Assembly (NCBI GenBank): GCA_036345935.2
Contig: JADWOT020000008.1
Coordinates: 9,132,156 to 9,196,155, forward strand
Origin: Taenia hydatigena
Lineage: Eukaryota; Platyhelminthes; Cestoda; Cyclophyllidea; Taeniidae
Direction: 5' to 3'
DNA: 64,000 nt
Part shown: piece by piece, positions 51,701 through 62,411 of the stretch
Position numbering within the stretch: position 1 is the first letter of the stretch
How the letters are laid out: every line of letters starts with the position of its first letter
Notes under the pieces: generated by a model
Database searches by the model: none
Seen by the model: only the letters and a program-made list of their open reading frames with translations
Told to the model about the DNA's origin: nothing
Made by a program: the position numbers and the translations under genes

Positions 51701-54174
51701 ATAAGCGTATTTCGGGCAATCCTTCGGAGGACCCAGCCGCTCCTAAGATAATCTTCCCCTCTCCGGAACAGTGTCGTGCCTGTTGGTCTGAGGCAGCACG
51801 ACAGAAAGTGGCGGTGGATAAGTTCGCCACCACGCCGGACAAGACTGAGGAACTGCTAGCTTACCTCGTTCACCACTACAGACCCTCCTCCTGGCGATGG
51901 GATGGTGTGTGCGTGTCATTTGAGGACATCTTTCAGTGAGTTACACTGGCAATCGTTCACAATTATTCAAGTAAAACCACTCGATTTAATTTGAGCGAAG
52001 TTTCAACAGCGGTACGTTGGGTCAAAAGCCTATTCAAAGGCCGTCAAGTGTGTGATTGTAATGGAGTGCACACTTAAAAACACTTCCTGTTTCAAATTGA
52101 CGAGGCGATTGTGTATGAACGCTTAATCTGTGGTTTACGTGAATATTTATCACCGATGATCAAATAACATTCAGGATTTTCGTCCTCGTTGAAAAGAAGA
52201 TTGCTGTTTACCTGTCATGTCAGGGGTCAGATTAGCTGACATTTGGCCCTTGTGCTTTGGGGTTTACCATCTCCTTTGTTTTACTAAATTTTTGGGCATG
52301 CATTGTTTCGAGATTGAGTTCGAGCAGATGACTTCAAAGGAAACAAAAGGATTTAATCAACGATCTCAAAGGAGTTAAGCAGTGTGGAGGTCTCTCAACT
52401 TTGTTGGTGGTTCGTTGATGTTGCCTACACTGCCTGCGAAGTCTGCATATGGGAACAAATTTAACCCTTGCCAGCAGTACAATGTACTTTTTGGAGGGTT
52501 CCAAGTAAATTTCCGCTGCTATCGTTTTATTTCGTTAAGGAATCGGTCAGTACCGTGGGCTATAATAATCTCTCCCCCGTGTTTAAAAAGCATTCATGTC
52601 TAACAACTGCGTGATTTCACAACACTTCTTGACTCTTTTCTACATTTTTCTAAATCGACTAAACAGGTTGAAATTCTGAAACAGCTTTGACACAAAACAC
52701 CGAAGTTGGTGAGAGAATGTAATAAATCGAGCGGATTTATTCTTAACTACCAACACTCTCCGATGTATGATTCATTTAATTGAAGTTCGACCCGCTTTAG
52801 TTTACAACCCCATGAAGCCTTCGTGAGGAAATTTCTCCCATCAATCAACGACGTAAACATGTCATTATTGCTTGGCTTTGCTAGTGCGTGTCTCGCTTTT
52901 CCGGGCATACCGGATGTCTTGCTTTGGGCGAACTTTAGCCCTTAAGCCAAGTGTCGACTTTTTTGTTTTGCAAGTACTAAGTCTTCACATTGATGGAGAA
53001 AGAGGATGGAGCAATAAGAGTTCCCTTGGGGTTAAAAACGTTTAAATATTAATTTGCCATAAAAACGATGCCAGGACTCATGTTAAAGAGTTCTTGTGGT
53101 CTCTTTAGTTAGCAGAATCTTCAACAGGTAGAATCACGTGTAGTGTTTAATAATGCGCTGATTTTGATAGCAAACGAAGTGCAATGGCTGTTTGCTTTTA
53201 ACCGTAGATATCCTTTCGTTTCTTCTATTTCAGCTCTTGTCTCGTTTGACTGAGCCAGTCTCTGCACTTAACTAATGACCACAAAGTTAACATTGCGTGA
53301 CATAAGTAGCAAATCTGACTGCCACTAACACTAAATCAACATTACACACGTTTTCTTCAATAAATTGTTTTGAAGTTGATTTTACTCACCCTATAGCCTG
53401 TTCCATTCGGGATTCTTTGATTGTTTGAAGGTGTATGCTCTCTGTTATGCTCGAAAGTTTGCATGTAAACATGCTGTATGTGCACATTCACTAAATGCCC
53501 GCTTTGGTGAGGTGACTTTTTCCCGAATTCCTACTATCGAGTATTCAACTCACAAAACGAACTGCAACGATTGAGGAAACAAAAAAATTAGAAAATTATC
53601 ATTTGATTAAGGCTTAATTCTGTCGGAAATTTGCGGACTGTATTGAAATGCTTATGCTGGGTTGCATCAAGCTTCTTGGAGCGCTCTGAATTGTTATGCT
53701 CATTCTAGTTTGGACAACTTTGTCTGCACCGTTAGTTCAGACTTACATCTATTTGTTTGCTCTTGGCCATAATGTGTATCGCAGACGGGAGACTGCAAAC
53801 ATTAACACGGTGAGACGGGTGCGGACTCTTGGTAAGAAGATACACTCTATAGATACATTAGTTTTTCTCTACTTCTCAGCACATAGATGAACTGCTTTCC
53901 TAATATTGTTTTTGTAGAATTACATCTAGCTTATAGCCACTTTACCCCAATACCTGATTTACGCAAGAAGCGATTCACTGCCACTTTTGTGTCTTATCTG
54001 ATCGCCATTTTAAGTTTGAACATGGGCGCGGACACCTTCAGCACGACCGACATGATTTTAGTCGGGGTGATTTGCGTTTGCTGCTCGGCGGCGCTGGCGG
54101 TTCTCGTTGCCCTCATCTGCTGTCGTTGGCGCTATTCGCGGCGCGGCCATCTTCCCCTTCCAGCCACTGCATGA
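42721..54174 (+). CDS. Quiescin sulfhydryl oxidase (QSOX)
   Basis: Exons seen: 42721-42943, 42975-43075, 43110-43231, an unresolved stretch before 43515, 43515-43621, 43685-43777, 49584-49749, 50399-50512, 50652-50781, 51452-51908 and 54015-54174. The first three introns are 31-34 nt; one is 5.8 kb. Signal peptide (1-19), thioredoxin domain with CGSC at residues 56-59 and the cis-proline loop SSFPTF, second redox-inactive Trx-like domain, helical linker (AADVILSLQNLL), then the FAD-binding ERV/ALR domain: CRGSKPHLRGYPCGLW, catalytic FFSCGYCAFHF, LSTAHNMVNKRISG and the distal CRAC. A single membrane helix follows near the C terminus with a basic RWRYSRR stop-transfer. QSOX makes disulfides in secreted proteins, passing electrons to oxygen, in the Golgi or outside the cell. 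The ERV domain carries a proline-rich insert about 28 residues longer than in human. Exon four and the junction to the last exon are the weak points. Confidence 0.93.
43778..49583 (+). other. 5.8-kb intron of the QSOX gene
   Basis: The donor (ATTAT|GTAAG) and acceptor (CACTTTTAG) match in phase 2. It is about two orders of magnitude longer than the gene's first introns. It contains no copy of the LTR family. The only notable content is two coding-like stretches, at about 43940-44110 and 44932-45104; the second encodes a predicted membrane helix. Confidence 0.75.
44932..45104 (+). other. Possible membrane-spanning exon inside the QSOX intron
   Basis: An ATG-initiated stretch ends at a GTTAGT donor. 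It encodes SGRSRLINLLASLIIFVAI, continuing hydrophobic, then YWHYFAVWMFGR, a convincing single membrane helix. It is not required by the QSOX reading phase. It may be an alternative exon, part of a nested gene, or chance. Confidence 0.25.
51909..54014 (+). other. 2.1-kb last intron of the QSOX gene
   Basis: It lies between a GTGCGT donor and an ATTTTAAG acceptor, both compatible in phase 2. It holds no recognised element. Confidence 0.5.
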
Positions 54175-56691
54175 GAAAAGCTAGTGCTCCCTTCCTGGTC
54201 GGTTGCCTTGCCTCTCCCTCCCCCTGTCTTGCGATGAGAGTCCATGTTTACATTACATTCATCTTTTTTGCATGCCATTATCATAGGCGTCAACACATTT
54301 AGTGCCTATTTGCTACGGTTTATTTATACAATTTTTTTTCGTTTTCTAAGTGTAATCAGTGCTCGATTGCCATTGAATTGGTCAAAGTATGTATAAATCG
54401 AGATCTCGTTGCTGTCCCCACTTATCTTTATTATGTTATTTCTGAATCCTCACTGGTTGCTCTGGAACTTAAAGAAAATGGAGTGATTGGCTTTTGACTT
54501 CTTCCCCCTGCGTTGGAATTGGTTGTTGATCTACCGCACTTGATGCTCAAATCCCCTGGATAATAGAGCCGCCGCATTTTGCTTGTAAGCGTGTCCCGGG
54601 CTTGACTGGAGCAAATGACGAAAGCTGGTTTGTGCGGTACACCTCTTAGGTGAATGTCCATATTTGTGTTCGTTGATCCCAAACTTTTAAATGCACTTGA
54701 TGTCATTAAGTAGACACCGCGAGAGGGTCAATGCTTGGGTTTTGGGTGTTGGTATTTACAGTCGAAGAGAGGGCAGAGCCTACTCATTCTTAACTTCAAT
54801 TTGAAATTATGCTATCCTATGATATCACATGAATTTCGTAGTGTATCATTTTGATCGCTTTCAAAATTGCGCTATAAAGGGAGTATATACCACATTCCAG
54901 GAAATTGAAATCGCCAATCGGAAATATGGTGACGTCGCCGTGATAAGTGTTGGAAGCCAGATAGTACTACAGTTTATTTGTGTGTGTAGATGGCCTTATA
55001 TATACGTGAGCTCACTGGTCTTTATAGTTCGCATCTCCACTTGAAGGTGTGGCTTTCTAACCGCCTCTAGCCCTCCCAACCTTCCCAATGTTCGTGGCCG
55101 GAGCACAGGATTTTGCATTGGTGGCAGTGGCAAAAGAACTCGATCAGGAAGAATAACTATCCTCGCTTATTTCACTGATGACTGGATCCTGGCGTAACAA
55201 AATGGAAGTAATGGCTACTCACGGCTAAATTTAAAGAGGCTTAAGATATGGGTTCTAGAAGTTCTTTAGAAGTTTTTGCATTCCATAAGAGGTAACGACA
55301 GAAGCAACATTCATTACTTTCATGAAATTCATGCAAAATTGTCTCTTTCATATTTCTAGTAGACGGCTGGATATCGCTTAAATAGGAACAAAGTTGCGAA
55401 GAAGCACAAATGCTAGGGTTCCCTTCATTTGAAAACTCTATTTTTGATACAAGAAACGCGCAGATTTTGGAGCAGCATTTAGCCCACAGCTGTGTCAATC
55501 TAGGTAGAGTAATGAGGAAGGGTGCTTTTCTTCTAATCGGCAAACATTGCTAGACCTTCCACATGGGTCAAAGCACTTCCCTACGTTGCATTCAAAGCCA
55601 GATTTTGACAGAAAAATACTTCCAAAACTGAAAAAGATGAGACAGTGTTTATCGCGTTTACAGGGTCTTATAAACTTCAAACGGTGTTTTCAAATACTTT
55701 TTCGCCAAACAGGTTGGTTCGAAGAAGTACAGCAGTATAATTTTATCATAAAATACAAGAAAGAAAGAGCATACAATGATACAGATATCCTACTTTACAA
55801 ATCAGGCCTTAAAAGAACCAAAATCAGTGGGAACACTCGCAAAGGCACGATTTGAGTTAAGGTACTGGTGTGTGAGAGGCACCTTACATCCTCCTTTAAA
55901 CCATAATTGCAGGTGACTTCAGAAGGCGAGGCTAACAAAATGTGCAGTTGAAATGGTCAGAAGCGCTCCTAGAGGATGAAATTTGAATTCCGAATTTAGG
56001 TGTCTGAACACTTGGCAGTTACAGGCTTGTTGGCATAAATGAGTGCAACACGAGCAGATGGAGCATGTGGGAGAGACGAAAGGGACTGACGCTTCGAGCA
56101 GCAGGTACCCACAGCTTGCATCCATCAAAGACATGGGTGACTCAAGGTACCTGCATTACCCGCAGCAGAATCGAGAGACTACTTCAAAGCCAACGCAACA
56201 CTTGAATCTATGCCCACAGGAACGTCAAGGGAACGTGCAGACATAGCGGTGAAGTAAGGGTGCCAGCTGATACATTTTACTAACCATCAACGCATTGCAC
56301 TACAAAATTTTAGAATATACACTGCAACAGAAAAGGGAATTAAGCGAAATTTCATGATCGAGAGTGAATACTAGACCCTTTATTTTCGAACAAATCGACC
56401 AGTAATTACCAAGGAAGAGGGCAAATATAGCTCTCCTTAGTATGCCGAGTGATAGAGAGTACCGCATTACCAAAGTGAATAATTTCAAATGCGCACTCCA
56501 CGCAGGTTCATTTTCGGAAAATCAGTACAAATGCGCTCTCAAAGAAGGCAGCCTACCGGTTGGGGAACAAGGACAGAATATGTAAATTATGGGAAGGATT
56601 CCGCCCGCTAATTGTCGAGTTCGATGGCAAGGCACCCAAAGTGATCAAATCGAAGAGCAAACTAGGTAAAACATTTTGCCCAGACTATAAC
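54175..56691. other. No recognisable gene; possible TRIM relic
   Basis: No coding segment is recognised. At 55118-55130 the sequence TTGGTGGCAGTGG followed by an AAAAGAACTCGAT stretch resembles the primer-binding site and adjacent leader of the intact TRIM (62811 onward). It may be a relic of the internal part of such an element; no LTR can be recognised beside it. Confidence 0.3.
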
Positions 56692-56879
56692 TGTAATACT
56701 TAGTTTGTTTAAAACTACCGGTTTTCGGTCAAGGTCACGGAGGTGGCCATATTGCCCTAGATGAGTAGGCTGGCCTTTGGGCCATTTTAGCGGCTCATTT
56801 TCCTTTGTCTGTTGAATATGTATATTCTACCCTGGTATCCTGCCTTCTTTTGCCTTCAAGGGACCCTCGGGACGCTACA
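56692..56879 (+). mobile_element. TRIM-family solo LTR
   Basis: It runs from TGTAATACTTAG to CTCGGGACGCTACA, 188 bp. The flanks are ATAAC and ATAAT, a target duplication with one mismatch, so it is a moderately old solo LTR. Confidence 0.88.
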
Positions 56880-57102
56880 ATAATCACTAGGATTCAATCC
56901 GAGGGTGTGAAATATTCGCGGACTCGGGCAGTTTCGGCGATTGTTAGAGGAAAAATAGGTATCAATACCCACAAAAAACACACCGTAAATGCTGCCCAAA
57001 TAGCATATTATGTTTTGGACAAACCAATTTTCCCGAACAAGGTGTCTGCTGCCAGAGGCAAAAGAAGAGGCAGTGACCTGGGAGTGAGCTCAAGGCATTA
57101 TA

Positions 57103-57266
57103 ATGACGGTTTCGGTTACGGTCACTTGGGTCGTCATATTGCTCTAGCCAGGTGGGCTGGCCTCCGGGCTGTACCAGCAGTTTCAATCACTCTGTTTGCA
57201 GATTATATGTATTCTGCCTCTGTATTATGTCCTCTCGTGCATTCAAGGAAGTTTCGGGACGCTACA
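57103..57266 (+). mobile_element. TRIM-family LTR, 5' truncated
   Basis: It begins inside the LTR at GACGGTTTCGG and ends TTTCGGGACGCTACA. It shows several substitutions relative to the intact copy. Confidence 0.75.
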
Positions 57267-57756
57267 GGCGCAATAAGCCAAAGCAGTCTAAAAGATTACG
57301 CATGCGCTGAAAAGCTCTCTAGGTTAGACAGGCAACTACACAAAGTACTGGCGCTTACAGTAGATTATGGGAAGTTAAACAGTATGCGGTAAAGACTTCA
57401 ACTTCCACAGTTAGATACTATAGATATAGATTTGCGTAAGATTGAGTAAGCGAGCCTAATTCTTTGTGATAGATAAACACCATGTGACTGTACTAAAATC
57501 ATTTTATAACTCATCGGCGTGAAATATCTCACCGTATGTATTATAATACTTTATACTCACCGGTTTGCTTACAGAATTCGATTAAATTTTTATTAATTCG
57601 TCAGCCGAATTATTTCTTTTACAATGAATAATGCAATTAAAAAATAATCGCTGCACAATTTCTTCTTTATCCACATCAACTACAAAGTGACCTCGATACC
57701 CTGCAGTTGCCGCGATTCCATAGGTCGATGACTTTGCATTGGGGCTGCGCGGTTCA

Positions 57757-58479
57757 ATGATTTTGATCACACTTATAATGTTATTTATCATCGGACTGTG
57801 CGTAGTATATTTTGGACAGAGCTTGAAACGTCCAACCCTCCGAGGACCGATTTTAATCGTAACTGCCCATCCGGATGATGAATGCATGTTTTTCTCCCCT
57901 GTTATTTTATCACTCCTCAAATGGGATATTCCGGTGGATCTCCTGTGCCTTTCCTCTGGTAACTACTATGGTGCTGGCCGTATCAGATGTGATGAATTAA
58001 GGCGGTCCGTAAGCGTTCTTGGAATCCGGCATCATAGGTTGATCTGTGATAAAAAACTACCGGATAATCCTAATAAGATTTGGCCTGCAGAACGCGTTCA
58101 AAGGCACATCTGCAAGGCAGTTCGTAAGTGGCATTCCAAAACAGTGGTATCTTTTGACATTTATGGTGTGAGCGGCCATTCAAACCACTGTCAAATTCAC
58201 TCAGCATTAGTCGAAACGCCTCTAGGAGTTCCAGTGTTTGTCTACTGTTTGAGAACATATCAGACCCTTTTTAAATATTGTACGCCCTTGATACTGTTGC
58301 TGGCCTTCTGCCAAAGACGCAAACATGTTTTTTGCGTACCGTTTTCTGGAATCCTTACACCTCATAAAGCAATGTTCCAGCACAAAAGCCAACTTTTATG
58401 GTTCCGATACTTGTACATGGCGTTTGCCTCTTACATGTATGTAAATGTTCTCTTTCCCCTTAACAGACTAAAAAGATAA
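57757..58479 (+). CDS. PIGL: PIGL, GlcNAc-phosphatidylinositol de-N-acetylase
   Basis: A single 240-aa exon. It has an N-terminal membrane helix (residues 2-20), the metal-binding AHPDDECMFF motif (37-46), LLCLSSGNYYGAGRIRCDEL, the second metal-site block FDIYGVSGHSNHCQIHSAL, and the C-terminal HKSQLLWFRYLYMAFASYM. All are hallmarks of PIG-L, an ER-membrane zinc deacetylase that performs the second step of GPI-anchor synthesis, removing acetate from GlcNAc-PI. The conserved histidines and aspartates are present, so it should be active. The first in-frame ATG is at 57757. An acceptor-like CCCTGCAG lies about 50 nt upstream. Lack of introns contrasts with its neighbours, but the length matches the animal family (about 250 aa). 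Confidence 0.96.
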   Translation: MILITLIMLFIIGLCVVYFGQSLKRPTLRGPILIVTAHPDDECMFFSPVILSLLKWDIPVDLLCLSSGNYYGAGRIRCDELRRSVSVLGIRHHRLICDKKLPDNPNKIWPAERVQRHICKAVRKWHSKTVVSFDIYGVSGHSNHCQIHSALVETPLGVPVFVYCLRTYQTLFKYCTPLILLLAFCQRRKHVFCVPFSGILTPHKAMFQHKSQLLWFRYLYMAFASYMYVNVLFPLNRLKR

Positions 58480-58883
58480 GCATTTCATCCACCTATGTTT
58501 ATTACTTGTTTATATTGTGCATTTTTCAACTGTTAACCCTTTTTTATTTTGAATGAAGATATTTATGCTGATTGTTGTTTCTGTCTTTCTGCAAAACTGA
58601 AATTGTGTATTTGAGGCATCTAAACGCCCAAGTTAGTTCTAATCGCTAAATATGTGTTATGTTGCCCAACTTTTCATTTTCTCAGAAAGTGCTAATCTAT
58701 TTAATTACACTGGCAAAATCCTCACATTGTCTCTAAACTGAAGACGCACTTTTCCACATTGAACCACAAAAGTTCTTTCGCTGTCTGCAGGAAACGCTCA
58801 AGTTTAGTGCTTGTTATTCCTCTGCGCGCCTTAAAATCAGTCTCGTCTACTCAGTTCAGCGAAGAGGAAGTACGCTTTGCACT

Positions 58884-59175
58884 ATGATCGCGATGGTTGC
58901 TTTGAAGGAGACGTTGGATGGGTTTGTAAGGCCTCACAATAGATTTCGTGGTTGGTCACCCAAAGAATACACAATTATGTAATCAGAGATTTTGGTTGGA
59001 TTCCTAATCATTGTTCTTGCAGCAATAACTTATTTACCTGTTCGAGATCGGTGATGTGAACCATTATCTAAAATATTAAATAAGGTGGCTGGATGACTTT
59101 AAGAAGCAGCTTCATTTCCAAAAGCGGGAGCAAAAGTACCTGCGCAAACAAAAAGCTGGATTTCGGGCGGCATAG
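58884..59175 (+). CDS. Small single-pass membrane protein (64 aa), family unknown
   Basis: Exons 58884-58925, 58989-59050 and 59085-59175, with introns of 63 and 34 nt, give one continuous 64-aa frame. It has a short N terminus (MIAMVALKETLDGF), a strong membrane helix (ILVGFLIIVLAAITYLPV), then a charged helix beginning RDRWLDDFKKQ and a lysine/arginine-rich end. The architecture is that of small mitochondrial inner-membrane assembly factors (SMIM20- or COA3-like), but I cannot assign a family. In-phase splicing and a short intron of the local type support it. It runs convergently towards the coiled-coil gene on the other strand, 54 bp between stop codons. Confidence 0.45.
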
Positions 59176-59229
59176 AAAAGGGGAAAGTATATAGAGAAGT
59201 TGCATTTATAATTGAAGTAAAATTTGCAC

Positions 59230-60233
59230 TCAAATCAGCCAATAACTTACAAAGTTTAAAGCATTGTCAATCGATATTGGTGCAATCTTACGAATTCGAC
59301 CATCCAGAAGATGGTACATATTCATTATTGCCCTTAAATTCTAGTAGAAACTTAGTTGACCTACATTCTAAGGGTGCCATGGGCTTCCTTCATGCTCACA
59401 TATGCTTTTTCTTTGGCAAAGATTTGTTCAGTACGATTGAAATTTTTCATATATGATTCATTATGCTCCTTCTCCATTGCAATCAAGTTATTATAACCTT
59501 CTAGAAGATGTTCAGTTTTGGCCTAAGGTAAAAACATTAGGAAACTAAACTGTTTGGGCGAGATGGGTAGACTTCTGAAGCTTTTCGATTATTTTAAGAC
59601 TTTCTGTCTCTCGATCCTTCAATTCCTTAAGACAACTTACTCAAACTTGGTATTATTACCAGATGAAGTGATTTGAGTGCATCAGCGCGGCTAATTAGGT
59701 CGTTAATGTCGCCAAATTCTTCGGAATATTGTACAGCGGAGTTCAAGAATGTGAAAAATTGAGTAAAATAGCGCAGACTACGTTCCTTTTTGGACTTAAG
59801 AGCTAGCAAAAGCGAATAGTTTCTTTTGAGACTGCATATAAGGATGGGAGATCAACAACTTGCTGATTTCCTTCTGTATATTCTTTGTCCTAGCTTTTTC
59901 CAATTGAAACTTTTTGAGGGCATTTTGAATCCTATTGTTTATTTCAACACGGTTTCCCTCATGCGCGAGAAAACGTGCATTAAGCTCCGAAGTCCTTCGA
60001 GCCAACTGGTCGCGTTCGGTTCCAATCTTCTTCATTTCAGTTTCGAAAATCTGAATGGCGAAAATAGGCAAAAACGAGAAATGATTTGTACGTTTCGTTC
60101 TCCCCCCAGTTCTTTGGAAATATCATTGAAAATGGCCATAGCTGTCTCTGGCTAAACCTTAAACTGTAGAAATCTTAACTACTGTATGTCGCATCCTCAT
60201 CTTTTCTTTAATACAATCACTTGGCTGCGACAT
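59230..60233 (-). CDS. CCDC42/CFAP73-type (DUF4200) coiled-coil ciliary protein
   Basis: Seven exons on minus: 60233-60183, 60151-60092, 60050-59860, 59831-59660, 59625-59551, 59522-59400 and 59340-59230. The introns are 31, 41, 28, 34, 28 and 59 nt, all phases consistent, giving 260 aa. It is coiled coil throughout. The segment FFTFLNSAVQYSEEFGDINDL followed by ISRADALKSLH matches the DUF4200 consensus (FLxxVVxxSxEFxxIxxLIxRYxxL), and the end LRAIMNMYHLLDGRI recalls the CCDC42 C terminus. Relatives (CCDC42, CFAP73, CFAP100) act in sperm or motile cilia, in the MIA complex or manchette. It is somewhat shorter than human CCDC42 (316 aa). Which subfamily member it is cannot be decided here. The 28-nt intron at 59832-59859 has a weak GTTGTT donor. 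Confidence 0.72.
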
Positions 60234-60689
60234 CTTATCCACCGCAGCTTTGTTGCTAAGTTAATTTGCTTACATCTAAGGTCATTGCAAAAACACATGA
60301 ATCCAATAAACTAAACATAAACTCCGAAAAAGTTGCCAAAAACAAGCAGGGACAATAAAAATTTCATATGTGCATGGTGACTCTTATAAAATAAACGGAC
60401 ACCGAACTCGGAGCTGGTAACAAAAGCTCGTAATTTAAGTGATGATGCCAGAATTTTATATTATGGAAAAGGCTTGTGAATCGCTGATATTACGGCTGCA
60501 TGAATTAGTGGGCAAAAGAAAAGCAGTGTTTTCTTGAAGCCACAAAATCTACTTTAAATGAAATGAAGCAACGCACTTTCCCTTCAGTGCTGCTTAGCAG
60601 TATCTATCTGAGTTCCATTCAGCTAGCAGCGAAATTAAGAGATTTCAGGAGTTCTTGTGACCTACACACGATGCTTTAGCTGTTTGCTT

Positions 60690-61001
60690 GTCGGTCCCGT
60701 TCACTTGGGTGGCCATATTCCCTACTCGAGTGGGGACTGCCGGTTTCGGTCAGGGTCACAAGGGTGACAATATTGCCCCAGCCGCGTGGGCTGGCCTCCG
60801 AGCCATGCTAGCAGCTCATTTTCCTTCGTCTTTTGAATATATGTGTTCCGCTATGGTATTTTGCCTTCGTTTGCCTTCAAGGGCGCCTCGGAACGCTACA
60901 TCGGGGCCATGCCAGCAGTCCTAATCCCTTTTCTCGTTGCTAGTATGTTCTGCTTTAGTATTATGCCTTCCATTGCCTTCAAGAAGTCTCGGGACGTCAC
61001 A
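60690..61001 (+). mobile_element. Nested TRIM-family LTRs
   Basis: The head of one LTR (60690-about 60732, GGTCCC...GGTGGCCATATTCCC) and its tail (60903-61001, GGCCATGCCAGCAG...GGGACGTCACA) are separated by a second LTR (about 60733-60900, ending GGAACGCTACA) that lacks its first 20 or so bases. Removing the inner copy rejoins the outer one in register, so the inner copy landed in the outer one. Confidence 0.7.
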
Positions 61002-61221
61002 CTACATTTTATTACAGGGGCGATAGGCAGCACTGCATCAGATTTATTCGGATTGTTCACAGCTGTTTGTGCTTTACTTGGCAATAGCTTTTCTGCCAAC
61101 CGTGGGTTTTAAGGCAGCTTCCGAAGGTGGAATTCAATTTCAGCTCTTTTGCCGCGGTTCGTCACCGCTGAAATTTTCACCTAGCGGCAGGCATTAGCGT
61201 TGTGGCGTTTTAAGACTTCCT

Positions 61222-61348
61222 TTAAGGTAAAAGAATGCATAATACCAGGGCTGATGGCATGCCCTGAAGGTTATCCCACCCGACTAGGGCAATATTGCCA
61301 TCAAGTGATCGTAATGGAAACCGGAAGTCAAACAAACAGAGTTCTACA
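61222..61348 (-). mobile_element. TRIM-family LTR, inverted with internal deletion
   Basis: Minus-orientation copy, with GGCAATATTGCCATCA, TGGAAACCGGAAGTCAAACAA and a TTCTACA end. About 60 bp of the LTR middle is missing. Confidence 0.7.
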
Positions 61349-62014
61349 GGTGTAGTTACTTTAAAGATCAAATTTGCTTGTCGTTTCTGCTGACAGCGTC
61401 TGAAGGACAGGCCATCCAGCTGCAATTAACAAACTTAAGCATGTCTAAACGTGCCAAGGCTTCATAAATGTGGTTAAAAGGAGGGTTGTGCACAGAGCTG
61501 GGTCGCATAGTTATTCATTCATCAAAGACTACGAGGCGTCAAGCAAGTGAGCGAGATTAGTGGTGGTCTAAATAAGCAAAATAGTGCACCAAGGCTTTCT
61601 GCGATGCCTTCTTGTCTATGAGTGCCTGGTATTCGTAGCACTTGAGAATTCCAATGCCATAGCATGCCACATTCAGCAACCTATGGTTGTACAGAGGAAA
61701 ATCAGCGTAACTGACATAGACTGTCGATGAAATTATAAACAAATAAGCAACTCAAAACAAACATTTGAAAACCCGAATCTTATATGCAAATCATTTATTT
61801 TAGCAAACTTTTTTTGATCCTTTTTAAGATGTCATCATTATCAGCCTTATCTTTTCTTCAAACTTGTTGCGTTTCATTGATGAAACTAAACAAGAACAGG
61901 TTTTGAAAATCACTTACATATATTACTACTTTACACTTTATTTCTTTGCAAAGACACACAATCCACACGAGCGATCATGCGCTAAGATTGATAAAAGCAA
62001 AAATAGGAAACTAG

Positions 62015-62199
62015 CGTAGTACTCTGTTTGTTGGAACTACCGGTTTTGGTCAAGGACAGAGGTGGCCGTACTGCCCTAGCTGCGTGGACTGGCCTCCGGG
62101 CCATGCCAGTGGCCTATTTCCCTCTGTTCTTTGAATGCATATATTCTACCCTAGCATTCTGCCCTTCTTTTGCCTTCAAGGAAGCCTCGAGATGCTACA
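62015..62199 (+). mobile_element. TRIM-family solo LTR
   Basis: A near-full-length copy from CGTAGTACTCTG to CGAGATGCTACA. The flanks share CTAG, displaced by one base, a degraded or ambiguous target duplication. Confidence 0.85.
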
Positions 62200-62226
62200 C
62201 TAGTGCTTTGTGGCATAAAACATATT

Positions 62227-62411
62227 TGTAATACTTTGCTTGTTTGAACTGTCGGTTTCAGTCAGGGTCACGGAGGTGGTCACATTGCCTGCCTGCGTAG
62301 GCTAGCATCCGAGCCATGCCAACAGCTTATTTCTCTCTTTCTGTTGAATGTATATATTATACACTAGCATTCTGCCTACTTTTGCCTTCGAGGGAGCCTC
62401 GGGACGCCACA
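62227..62411 (+). mobile_element. TRIM-family solo LTR
   Basis: Copy from TGTAATACTTTG to GGGACGCCACA, 27 bp after the preceding LTR and in the same orientation. The flanks ATATT and ATAAT differ at one position. Confidence 0.85.

Noticed and set aside
51573..51842. 89-aa minus-strand ORF
   Set aside because: Antisense shadow of the GC-rich QSOX ERV-domain exon.
57582..57920. 112-aa minus-strand ORF at PIGL
   Set aside because: Overlaps the PIGL start antisense and has no recognisable domain.
58884..58980. Reading the small membrane gene straight through its first intron
   Set aside because: The unspliced frame stops at a TAA just before the membrane helix. Only removal of the GTAAGG...CAGAG intron gives an open frame, so I kept the spliced model.
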